DNA of 11,949 nucleotides from NCBI GenBank assembly GCA_041744795.1, contig JBGTKD010000051.1:1-11949 (forward strand), given 5' to 3'. Source of the stretch: DATHWB01 sp041744795. Lineage in GTDB: Bacteria; Actinomycetota; Acidimicrobiia; Spongiisociales; ZC4RG35. The notes beneath the pieces are model-generated. The model saw nothing but the letters and a program-made list of their open reading frames with translations. It was not told the DNA's origin and did not search any database. Shown in pieces: positions 5,394-11,815 of this stretch. Position 1 is the first letter of the stretch. Every line of letters begins with the position of its first letter. The position numbers and the translations under genes are program-made.

Positions 5394-7687
5394 GACTTGA
5401 CCTCGTCTTCGGGTCGGATCTTCGCCTTAACCAGCGCCATCACACCGAGAGCAGCCACGGTGAGGACCGTTATCTCACCCAAGGTGTCGAGGGCGCGGAA
5501 GTCAGTGAGGATGACGTTTACGACGTTCCTTCCTCCACCTTCCGGCTGGGCGCGAGCCATGAACTCCTCGATTGCTGGCGGGGCCACTCGCCCTGCAGTC
5601 GCCCACAGCGAGAACGCGCCGGCCGTCAATGCAACGCCTGTCGCTACCGCGATTCGCGTCGTCTGTGCAAGTCGCCACTGCAGCGTCTCGAAATTGTCAG
5701 GCAGTCGCCTGAGGACAAGCACGAACAACGCAAGGAAGAGAGTCTCTATGAGTAGCTGGGTCAGGGCCAGATCCGGAGCACCCTGGATCACGAACAGGAT
5801 TGCCACGCCGTAACCGACGGCGCCGAGCAGAAGGACCGCAGCAAGCCGTCTCCTCAATCGAGCTGCACCAAACGCCGCTGCCACCACCCCTAACGCGGCG
5901 GCGGCCTGGATGGGAGAGTCGGCGAGAGCCAGGTCAGTTGGAAGAGTCCAGTGCTGTGCGAGAAGCACACCGGGCGCAACCACCGCGGTGGTGAGGATGA
6001 CGCCCAGGTAGACGGGGAGCGACCCCGACTGGACAATCGATGTGAGTCCCTCCGCCGAACGGTGGAGTCCATTCACCGATGCCGAGTAGACCGCCGAACC
6101 GGCTGGGACGCGCTGGGTTAGGGCGCGAAGTCGAGTCAGCGGGCTCTTCCAGATCAACCACCCTGTGGCTACCGCCAGAGCCGATAGTGCGAGGGGGAGA
6201 TTGAATCCGTGCCACAAAGCCAGGTGGTAGGCGTCAGCGCCACGATCGAGAGCTGTGGCTGCGGCTCCCACCGTCTCGTCGACCAGCCGAGGCAACAATC
6301 CCGCCACGACCGTCACGGCCACCAGCACCGCGGGTGAGAAGAGGAAGGACGCCGAAGGTGGGGGAGCGTCTGGGCCGACGGGGTCGGTGACGTCGCCTGT
6401 GGCCTTGGTCGTGAATCCGCTCCAGATGAACCTGAGTCCGTAGGCCACTGTGAGGGCTGAACCGAGCACCACCCCGCCTGTGATCCAGGGGTTACCGGCG
6501 TGCACGAGACCCTCGAGAGCGGCCTCCTTGCTGACGAACCCGAGCAGTGGAGGCAGCCCGGCCATCGAGGCTGCGGCGATGCCCGCGAGGACGGCTGTAG
6601 CCGGCATGGCAGTCATGAGGCCGGTCAGCCTGCGCATATCGCGGGTATGCGTCTGATGATCGACGATTCCGGCGATCATGAAGAGTGCGGCCTTGAAAAT
6701 CGCGTGAGCGAGGATCATTGCCACCCCGGCAAACGTCAGCTCGGGTATCCCGATCCCCACGAGGACGACGATGAACCCGAGTTGGGAAACCGTTCCTTGC
6801 GCGAGGAGGAGCTTGAGGTCGTGCTGAGCGAGGGCTCGCCAGCCGCCAACCAGCATCGTCGTGAGACCGACCGTGACCAGCAGCGGAGACCACCAGACGA
6901 AGAGCGGAGCGAAGACCGGGGCAAGTCGGGCGATCAGATATATGCCCGCCTTGACCATTGTTGCGGAGTGGAGATAAGCGCTGACCGGGGTGGGCGCGGT
7001 CATCGCTCCTGGGAGCCAGAAATGGAAGGGGACCTGGGCTGACTTGGTGAACGCTCCTATGAGAATCAGCACCAGCCCCACTCCTGCCGCGGTCGACGAC
7101 GGAGGTGAGGCAAGAATCTCCGAGAGCGTGTACGTGCCGGCGTCCTGGGCGAGAAGTACGACACCGGCGAGCATTACCAGGCCACCAATGCTGGTCACTA
7201 GGAGAGCCTGAAGTGCTCCAGCCCGGGCGGTCGGGCTCTCATCGTCGAATCCGATCAGCAGGTAGGAAGTGACCGAAGTCAACTCCCAGAAGACGAAGAG
7301 GAGCAGCAGGTTGTCTGCGGTGACCAGACCGAACATGGACCCGGCGAACGCCACCAGGTATGCGGCGAAGCGTCCCAGCCCTTCCCGGTCGTCGAAATAT
7401 CGCCAGGCGTAGACGAAGACGAGTGTGCCAATCCCGCCGACTAGTCCGACCATTAGTGCGCTGAAACCGTCGAGACGGAACGTGCCGTCCAGCCCGATCG
7501 CCGGAGCCCAGGTGAACTGCTCGACAACGGGTCCGCCATCGCGCATGTCTGTCCAGGCCGTCGCCAGCCAGATGGTCGCGGCGCCAGGCCCGATCGCTCC
7601 GAGGAGCATGACGCGTCGGCCGAGCCTGCGGCCGAATGCGACGGTCGCCCCGGCTACCAGAGCGTGAATCACGAGGACGGCGATCAT
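5390..7687 (-). CDS. mnhA: Na+/H+ antiporter subunit A (MnhA/MrpA)
   Basis: This 765-residue protein is the largest Mrp subunit. The N-terminal two thirds are a NuoL-like antiporter module with Glu135 in FVFWELTSVTSYLL, Lys215 in GAFTKSAQVPFHFWLP, and His240 and Lys246 in AYLHSATMVKAGIY, all expected proton-path residues. The C-terminal part carries the DUF4040-type region (GAVGYGVAILFVIQGAPDLA, roughly 620-640). The MbhE-like end (VNVILTDFRALDTLGEITVL, roughly 715-735) is typical of full-length MrpA. I chose ATG 7687 because MrpA proteins begin directly with a hydrophobic helix as here. GTG at 7768 would add a charged, proline-rich 27-residue leader without a ribosome site. It is the first gene of the operon and overlaps mnhB by 4 nt. 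Confidence 0.95.
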   Translation of the reverse strand: MIAVLVIHALVAGATVAFGRRLGRRVMLLGAIGPGAATIWLATAWTDMRDGGPVVEQFTWAPAIGLDGTFRLDGFSALMVGLVGGIGTLVFVYAWRYFDDREGLGRFAAYLVAFAGSMFGLVTADNLLLLFVFWELTSVTSYLLIGFDDESPTARAGALQALLVTSIGGLVMLAGVVLLAQDAGTYTLSEILASPPSSTAAGVGLVLILIGAFTKSAQVPFHFWLPGAMTAPTPVSAYLHSATMVKAGIYLIARLAPVFAPLFVWWSPLLVTVGLTTMLVGGWRALAQHDLKLLLAQGTVSQLGFIVVLVGIGIPELTFAGVAMILAHAIFKAALFMIAGIVDHQTHTRDMRRLTGLMTAMPATAVLAGIAAASMAGLPPLLGFVSKEAALEGLVHAGNPWITGGVVLGSALTVAYGLRFIWSGFTTKATGDVTDPVGPDAPPPSASFLFSPAVLVAVTVVAGLLPRLVDETVGAAATALDRGADAYHLALWHGFNLPLALSALAVATGWLIWKSPLTRLRALTQRVPAGSAVYSASVNGLHRSAEGLTSIVQSGSLPVYLGVILTTAVVAPGVLLAQHWTLPTDLALADSPIQAAAALGVVAAAFGAARLRRRLAAVLLLGAVGYGVAILFVIQGAPDLALTQLLIETLFLALFVLVLRRLPDNFETLQWRLAQTTRIAVATGVALTAGAFSLWATAGRVAPPAIEEFMARAQPEGGGRNVVNVILTDFRALDTLGEITVLTVAALGVMALVKAKIRPEDEVKS

Positions 7688-7788
7688 CGATGTCTCTCGT
7701 GTCGGGCGCGGCTCGGGACCATGCGGCTTCTCCTCGGTGGGCGTGCGGCTGACCGAACTTGCCTGCACACCGTGTCTGGGACCCGGCG

Positions 7789-7794
7789 ATCATA
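7789..7794 (-). promoter_or_regulatory. Candidate -10 box for the Mrp operon
   Basis: TATGAT on the minus strand (7794 to 7789) is a near-consensus -10 hexamer upstream of mnhA, in the gap between the two-TM gene and the antiporter operon. Transcription would begin near 7782 and give a leader of about 95 nt before ATG 7687. No clear -35 is visible. Confidence 0.4.
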
Positions 7795-7854
7795 GGCATC
7801 AGGGCCAAAGTGGAAGTAAGCCGTTCGGTGGCGTGCTAGCGCCGACCGTTTCGC

Positions 7855-8079
7855 TCAACGGCTGAAGATCGAGGCGAGTCCCCACGTGGCGATCAGCGCT
7901 CCAGCTGCCATGAGGAACAGGGCTCTCTGTGGCCGGAACTCGGCAGACTCTTCGACGCCTTCTGGCCTTTCCCCGCGACTGGCTTTGTAGAACGCGAGCC
8001 CGTTGCCGATGAGGACGGCGAGTCCCAGGGCCACGGTGAGCTCTGCGAGCAGGGTGTCGACACCGATGAAATCCAGCAT
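7855..8079 (-). CDS. Small two-TM membrane protein, unknown function
   Basis: I do not recognise this 74-residue protein. It has two hydrophobic helices (about 8-29 and 51-72) joined by a charged loop containing KASRGERPEGVEESAEFRPQRA, so it is probably a hairpin in the membrane with a cytoplasmic loop. ATG at 8079 is chosen because the protein then starts directly before the first helix. A TAGGGT (TANNNT) box ends 7 nt before this ATG, consistent with a leaderless transcript. An ORF start further upstream at 8196 would run through the thrB start region and is unlikely. It lies upstream of the Mrp operon on the same strand with a 167-nt gap, and is divergent from thrB. Confidence 0.65.
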   Translation of the reverse strand: MLDFIGVDTLLAELTVALGLAVLIGNGLAFYKASRGERPEGVEESAEFRPQRALFLMAAGALIATWGLASIFSR

Positions 8080-8086
8080 GAGGCTG

Positions 8087-8092
8087 ACCCTA
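8087..8092 (-). promoter_or_regulatory. Candidate leaderless -10 box for the two-TM gene
   Basis: TAGGGT (8092 to 8087, minus) fits TANNNT and ends 7 nt before ATG 8079, placing the transcription start at or next to the A of the start codon. No good -35 is seen. Confidence 0.35.
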
Positions 8093-8116
8093 GAACAGCC
8101 GTCGTGATGGGGTGCA

Positions 8117-8122
8117 TACACT
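8117..8122 (+). promoter_or_regulatory. Candidate -10 box for thrB
   Basis: TACACT fits TANNNT and lies 8 nt before ATG 8131, the start of a 12-codon ORF that overlaps the thrB start. Transcription would begin near 8129-8131. The -35 is weak. Confidence 0.35.
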
Positions 8123-8130
8123 CCTACGCC

Positions 8131-8169
8131 ATGACCACCCAAATGTCGGCCCTGTTCGCGCATGGCTGA
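8131..8169 (+). CDS. Possible 12-aa leader peptide overlapping thrB start
   Basis: The ORF encodes MTTQMSALFAHG and ends in a TGA that overlaps the first codons of thrB (ATGGCTGA). Its ATG would be at or near the 5' end of the transcript if the TACACT box at 8117-8122 is used. thrB has no Shine-Dalgarno of its own, so translation of this leader followed by reinitiation could deliver ribosomes to thrB. This is inference from spacing only; the ORF is short enough to occur by chance. Confidence 0.25.
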   Translation: MTTQMSALFAHG

Positions 8170-9013
8170 GGCGTCTGCTCCCGCATCCTCGGCCAATCTG
8201 GGTCCTGGGTTTGACTGTCTGGCTGTAGCCCTCGAAATTCGCTGTGTGGTTCGAGCCGAACGAGGCGATGGCTGGACGGTTACTCACGTCGGTCCGGCTT
8301 CCCCGCCCGAAGGAGCAGAGGATGCCGTTCTCCTCGCCGCTCAGCGGGCGGTAGGAATCGACTCGCCGCTCTCGTTGACTGTCGACAATGCAGTTCCGAT
8401 AGGCCGTGGCCTTGGCTCTTCGTCCGCTGCGGCCGCCGCAGGTGCGGTCGCAGCCTGGCGTGCCTACGACGAAGAACCATCTTTCCATCGGGCATGGGAG
8501 ATAGCCGCCGAGATGGACGGCCACCCGGACAATGCCGCCGCTGCCGTGTACGGCGGACTGGTGCTGGCGGCCGCCGGAGGAGCTGTTCATCGGCTCCCGT
8601 GGAATGTCGCACTCCACGCAGTTGTCGCCGTTCCCCATGAACCATTCCGGACTTCCGAGGCGCGCAGGCTCTTACCTGCGGCCTACGACGCTCCGGTCGT
8701 CAGCCGTTCCCTCGCCAGGGTCGCCGCGCTCGTAGCTGGTCTGGTCGGTGGAGACGCGGCCCTGCTCAGCGAGGCCTCGGGGGACGAGATTCACGAACTG
8801 CCTCGCCAGGGGGTTCGCCCCGATGTTGGCCAATTGATCGATGTTGCCAGAGCTGCAGGCGCGGCCCATGCCGCCTGGTCGGGGGCAGGTCCTTCGATGC
8901 TCGCCCTCGTGCAAGCCAGCGGTGTGGACCGGATCCGGACATCGCTCGAGCGGTATCTGGGGGACCGGGGCGTGGTCTACACCCCCCGGATCGCCACTAC
9001 AGGCGTCATCTGA
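8162..9013 (+). CDS. thrB: Homoserine kinase (ThrB)
   Basis: This 283-residue GHMP-family kinase phosphorylates L-homoserine with ATP, the step before threonine synthase; it is cytoplasmic. Visible motifs are PASSANLGPGFD (7-18, family motif 1) and PIGRGLGSSSAAAAAG (79-94, ATP-binding motif 2). MDGHPDN (118-124), DEIHELPR (208-215) and AWSGAGPS (238-245, motif 3) follow. All are characteristic of ThrB rather than other GHMP kinases. The start must be ATG 8162 because an in-frame TGA at 8132 precedes it with no start between, and the first motif begins at residue 7. It is slightly shorter than the usual 300 or so residues. Neither hom nor thrC is adjacent, so the gene stands alone here. No Shine-Dalgarno is visible. 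Confidence 0.93.
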   Translation: MAEASAPASSANLGPGFDCLAVALEIRCVVRAERGDGWTVTHVGPASPPEGAEDAVLLAAQRAVGIDSPLSLTVDNAVPIGRGLGSSSAAAAAGAVAAWRAYDEEPSFHRAWEIAAEMDGHPDNAAAAVYGGLVLAAAGGAVHRLPWNVALHAVVAVPHEPFRTSEARRLLPAAYDAPVVSRSLARVAALVAGLVGGDAALLSEASGDEIHELPRQGVRPDVGQLIDVARAAGAAHAAWSGAGPSMLALVQASGVDRIRTSLERYLGDRGVVYTPRIATTGVI

Positions 9014-9070
9014 ACCGAGTCATTCGGCACGCAAGACCTCTTCAACGACGCTGAATCGCTCCGTGTGGGT

Positions 9071-9099
9071 TTGACCACAGCCCGGGAAGCCTGCATCAT
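9071..9099 (+). promoter_or_regulatory. Candidate promoter of the bS22 gene
   Basis: TTGACC (9071-9076) and CATCAT (9094-9099) are separated by 17 nt, with a TG just before the -10. This predicts transcription from about 9106 and a 5' leader of about 28 nt to the ATG at 9134, with AGAGG 11 nt before the start. Confidence 0.45.
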
Positions 9100-9133
9100 T
9101 GTCTTGTCCCCCCGACCAGAGGTTTGTACACGC

Positions 9134-9223
9134 ATGGGTTCGCTCATCAAGAAGCGACGGAAAAAGATGTCGAAGCACAAGTACCGCAAGCGCCTGAAGG
9201 CGAACCGGCACAAGAAGAAGTGA
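9134..9223 (+). CDS. Ribosomal protein bS22-like (AURKAIP1/COX24 domain)
   Basis: This 29-residue peptide begins MGSLIKKRRKKMSKHK and is almost entirely Lys, Arg and His. It matches the actinobacterial AURKAIP1/COX24-domain peptides, whose mycobacterial member (opening MGSVIKKRRKRM) is the extra small-subunit protein bS22. The protein would bind rRNA in the 30S subunit. It is too short for most gene finders but the family match is clear. It stands alone, with a candidate promoter upstream and a strong hairpin starting 7 nt after its stop, so it is probably a single-gene transcript. Confidence 0.9.
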   Translation: MGSLIKKRRKKMSKHKYRKRLKANRHKKK

Positions 9224-9229
9224 CTTCGA

Positions 9230-9255
9230 CGAGCCCCGGCTACAGCCGGGGCTCG
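9230..9255. terminator. Hairpin terminator between bS22 and the CopD-like gene
   Basis: CGAGCCCCGGC and GCCGGGGCTCG form a perfect 11-bp stem around a TACA loop. It lies between two convergent genes, 6 nt after the bS22 stop and 7 nt before the CopD-like stop, so it can serve both directions. There is no T-tract. Confidence 0.8.
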
Positions 9256-9262
9256 GCCGCGC

Positions 9263-9640
9263 CTATAGGGCTATGGCCGCCGCGACGACGCCCAGACTCG
9301 CTATCAGAATCATTCCTTGCAGAATGCCCCGTACCTTTGCGGACTGGGTCCCGGCCGCCATCTGATGCCAGAGGGCGAGACCGCCGGTGACCGCCACCAG
9401 CCCGAGTTTCCATGGCAGTGCAGGGACATCTAAATAGTCGATAACGGCCCAACCTCCGGTGAGTACCGCCACTCCGAAGGCGCCCCACGAGACCTTCGCG
9501 AACTGGCGGGCGACTGCCTGGATGATCGAGCGGTCTGCCCCCGCTTTGCGCATCGCGGGGACGAGAGCCCCCAAGGTGATGAGCCCGCCCACCCACACCA
9601 TCGCGCCGAGAAGATGGAAGAAGCGCACTGCCCCGCTCAC
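9263..9640 (-). CDS. CopD-like four-TM membrane protein
   Basis: This 125-residue membrane protein has four hydrophobic segments (about 5-27, 48-66, 76-94, 105-124). The opening RFFHLLGAMVWVGGLI, with its His in the first helix, followed by a basic loop and then GAFGVAVLTGGWAV, resembles the C-terminal domain of CopD copper-resistance proteins and related DUF2269-type proteins. The single His at residue 9, and His92 in ALWHQMA, could bind haem or metal, but function is not known. Start GTG 9640 is well supported by AGGAGG 5 nt upstream. It is convergent with bS22 and divergent from the crotonase gene. There are no copper genes nearby. Confidence 0.7.
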   Translation of the reverse strand: MSGAVRFFHLLGAMVWVGGLITLGALVPAMRKAGADRSIIQAVARQFAKVSWGAFGVAVLTGGWAVIDYLDVPALPWKLGLVAVTGGLALWHQMAAGTQSAKVRGILQGMILIASLGVVAAAIAL

Positions 9641-9744
9641 CTAGACCTCCTGTCACACGTCGTTTGCGGTGAAGGTAGCGGGTCTGGTCCTTCCCGAATG
9701 TGGTGTTGCTGGCATCCTGTGGAGGACGAAGAGGGGGTTTATCG

Positions 9745-10554
9745 ATGAGCGTCGACTATGAAAGACATGGTCGGGTGGCGGTGATCACCGTTGACCGACC
9801 CGAGGTGCGCAATGCCATCGACCGGGCCACCGCCTCGGCTCTGCGCCAAGCGTGGACGACCTTCGAAGAAGACGAAAAGGTCGATGTAGGTGTCCTCTAC
9901 GGCTCCGGTGGCCACTTCTCGTCTGGGGCAGACTTGAAAGCCTTTGATCTAGTTGACGATCCGACTGGCTACCTCGGCTTCACCCGCATGCAGGTCTCCA
10001 AACCGACGATCGCCGCTGTGGAAGGTTATTGCGTCGCTGGTGGCCTCGAGATGGCTCTGTGGTGCGATCTCCGCGTGGCAGCGACGACCGCCACCTTCGG
10101 ATGTTTGGAACGACGGTTCGGAGTTCCGCTCGTGGACGGTGGCAACGTCCGACTGCCCCACATCGTTGGGCTCGGCGTTGCCCTGGAAATGATATTGACC
10201 GGCCGGGAGGTCACCGCCGACGAAGCCTATGTGCTGGGTCTGGTCAATTTGATCGCCAATGAAGGCGCCGCCCTTGCAAGGGCTCTTGAGTTGGCCGCGA
10301 CCATCGTGGTGCATCCTCAGGAGACTGTGCGGAGCGACCGGGCTGCGGTTCTGGGAGCCCTCGGTGTCCCCTTATCCGAGGCGCTTGAGCTCGAGCGCCG
10401 GATCGGTGCTCAGGTCATGGGGGTAGGTGCCGCAGGGGCGGACCGCTTCGCGGCGGGTGCCGGACGGTCGGGGACTGCGATACCACAGGTGTTCACGGTC
10501 GTCCCGGCCGTAGAGACGGATGCACAGGCACCGGAACCCGAGGAGTCGCCATAG
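9745..10554 (+). CDS. Enoyl-CoA hydratase/isomerase family protein (crotonase)
   Basis: This 269-residue crotonase-fold protein probably hydrates or isomerises an acyl-CoA. The oxyanion-hole segments are visible: GHFSSGADLKAF (56-67) and EGYCVAGGLEMALWCDLRVA (93-112). Both glutamates expected for hydratases are present at Glu102 (GGLE) and Glu122 (GCLERRFG), followed by GVPLVDGGNVRLP. The C-terminus RFAAGAGRSGT is family-like, after which comes an extra tail of about 30 residues rich in Pro, Ala and Glu. The exact substrate cannot be told. I chose ATG 9745 because GAGGGGG lies 7 nt upstream and the fold starts directly after it; an earlier start at 9700 adds 15 unlikely residues. The next ORF overlaps its 3' end by 35 nt. 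Confidence 0.9.
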   Translation: MSVDYERHGRVAVITVDRPEVRNAIDRATASALRQAWTTFEEDEKVDVGVLYGSGGHFSSGADLKAFDLVDDPTGYLGFTRMQVSKPTIAAVEGYCVAGGLEMALWCDLRVAATTATFGCLERRFGVPLVDGGNVRLPHIVGLGVALEMILTGREVTADEAYVLGLVNLIANEGAALARALELAATIVVHPQETVRSDRAAVLGALGVPLSEALELERRIGAQVMGVGAAGADRFAAGAGRSGTAIPQVFTVVPAVETDAQAPEPEESP

Positions 10555-10936
10555 ATACAGGCGTTGTTCTTCCGCGTGCCGGGTCGCGATCGCGGCACTC
10601 GGTGCGGGGGCTGGCCCGGCGCTGCATCTCTCCACGGTGGACGGTCGCATCAGTGCCCTCGCCGAGTTCTCTGGGGTGAGTCCGGACAGTCCTCCGAGCT
10701 TTCGCCTTTCGTCCGCCGCGTACTTGGGCCATCACGGTTCAACGGACGACACAGCGGGGGCGATCTCGCCCCTTCACCTGGAGACAGCTCTGAGAGATCT
10801 CGGCTTGGACGCGACCTTCCACACCTACCGAGGTGTGGGAGCAGACTTCTTCGTGCCGGGCTCGGAGGGATACGATCCCGATCTGGCGAGTACCGCCTGG
10901 CAGCGGACGAGACTGTTCCTCGAACGCGCCATCTGA
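10520..10936 (+). CDS. Dienelactone-hydrolase-like protein, N-terminally truncated and lacking the catalytic triad
   Basis: The reading frame of up to 138 residues resembles only the C-terminal half of dienelactone hydrolases. LGHHGSTDD (about 68-76) matches the segment with the catalytic Asp. TALRDLGLDATFHTYRGVGADFF (about 88-110) matches the segment that normally ends in YPGAGHxFF. PGSEGYDPDLASTAWQRTRLFLE matches the family's final helix. The catalytic His is replaced (GVGADFF, with Ala where His is expected). The nucleophile elbow GFC/SxGG appears only as ALGAGAG, with no Cys or Ser. The normal first 100 or so residues are absent. The ATG at 10520 lies inside the crotonase gene and its first 20 residues look like out-of-frame, Arg-rich noise, so the true start is unclear. 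It could be a pseudogene, or a repurposed non-catalytic domain. Confidence 0.55.
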   Translation: MHRHRNPRSRHRYRRCSSACRVAIAALGAGAGPALHLSTVDGRISALAEFSGVSPDSPPSFRLSSAAYLGHHGSTDDTAGAISPLHLETALRDLGLDATFHTYRGVGADFFVPGSEGYDPDLASTAWQRTRLFLERAI

Positions 10937-10963
10937 TTGATTTCGACTGAGGGCCGTTACCCT
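10937..10963 (+). promoter_or_regulatory. Leaderless promoter of the PAC2 gene
   Basis: TACCCT (10958-10963) fits the TANNNT -10 consensus. Exactly 6 nt separate it from ATG 10970, so the predicted transcription start is the A of the start codon. TTGATT (10937-10942) could be the -35 with a short 15-nt spacer. No Shine-Dalgarno precedes the ATG. Confidence 0.6.
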
Positions 10964-10969
10964 GAAAAG

Positions 10970-11809
10970 ATGGACAGAGTGATCTGGGACCAGCATCCGG
11001 TTCTGAGGGATCCGGTGGCGATCGTCGCTTTCGAAGGGTGGGGGGACGCCGGCGAAAGCTCGTCTGGCGCGGCGCGCCATCTCATCGAATCGGCTGACTC
11101 CGAGCGGATCGCCACAATCGATGCCGACGAGTTCTTCGACTTCCAGGTTCGCCGTCCCGTAGTCCTACTGGACGACGATGGCAGTCGAGAGATTGCCTGG
11201 CCAGAGACCGAGTTCTGGCTGGTAAATACCCCATGGGAGCCGCGCGATCTGGTGGTGGTCACGGGACCCGAGCCCCACGCCCGATGGAAGATGTTCAGCA
11301 CGGACCTGATCGGGGTCTTACGGGTCCTCGGGGTCCGTCGGGCAGTCACGTTGGGAGCGTTCGTCGGACAAGTCCCCCATACTTTGCCCGTCCCGTTGAT
11401 AGGGTCAGGCGTCGATCGCGACACCCTTCAGCAGCATTCTCTCTTTGCCTCAGACTACGAGGGTCCAACTGGAATCATCGGGGTGCTCACGGCCGCACTC
11501 GTGGGTGCAGGGATCGAGACGGTGAGCGTGTGGGCGGCTGTTCCCCACTACCTCTCCCAACAGGAGTATCCGCCCGGCGCGTTGGCCCTCGCCGAAAAGG
11601 CCCTGGAGATCGTCGGACTCGAAGTCGACACGACTGATCTGACCTTGGCAGTCAGAGACTTCCGCGATCAAGTCGACGCTGCAATGGACGATTCCGAGAT
11701 CCGTGAGTACGTAGAGGAACTCGAGACCCAGACCCTGGTGGGCGACGGTGAGGCCGATCCCTTGGAGAAGCTCGTCGAAGAAATCGAGGACTTCTTACGC
11801 GACTCCTGA
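10970..11809 (+). CDS. PAC2 family protein
   Basis: This 279-residue protein is of the PAC2 (proteasome assembly chaperone 2) family, widespread in Actinomycetota and present in archaea. The molecular role is not established. Diagnostic segments are AFEGWGDAGESSSGAARHL (about 20-38), VTGPEPHARWKMF (about 97-109), LGAFVGQVPHTLPVPLIGS (about 126-144), and YEGPTGIIGVLTAAL, followed by VPHYLSQQEYPPGALALAEKAL. The last 40 residues are acidic and helical, ending in EKLVEEIEDFLRDS, as usual for this family. I chose ATG 10970 over the TTG at 10937 because a -10 box sits exactly where a leaderless start needs it, and the 11 extra residues have no family likeness. It starts 33 nt after the stop of the DLH-like ORF and may also be read through from the crotonase promoter. 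Confidence 0.9.
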   Translation: MDRVIWDQHPVLRDPVAIVAFEGWGDAGESSSGAARHLIESADSERIATIDADEFFDFQVRRPVVLLDDDGSREIAWPETEFWLVNTPWEPRDLVVVTGPEPHARWKMFSTDLIGVLRVLGVRRAVTLGAFVGQVPHTLPVPLIGSGVDRDTLQQHSLFASDYEGPTGIIGVLTAALVGAGIETVSVWAAVPHYLSQQEYPPGALALAEKALEIVGLEVDTTDLTLAVRDFRDQVDAAMDDSEIREYVEELETQTLVGDGEADPLEKLVEEIEDFLRDS

Positions 11810-11815
11810 GGTCGC

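Noticed and set aside
2647..7667. Plus-strand ORFs of 60-180 codons across the Mrp operon
   Set aside because: They are antisense shadows of high-GC membrane genes, rich in Arg, Pro and Ser, without ribosome sites.
7688..7768. 27-residue N-terminal extension of MnhA from GTG 7768
   Set aside because: It is charged and proline-rich with no ribosome site, while family members start directly at the first helix, as from ATG 7687.
8090..8645. Minus-strand ORFs of 121 and 182 codons over thrB
   Set aside because: They are antisense to a clear homoserine kinase and have no domain likeness.
10937..10969. TTG start of the PAC2 protein
   Set aside because: The added 11 residues show no family likeness, and the stretch contains an apparent promoter for ATG 10970.
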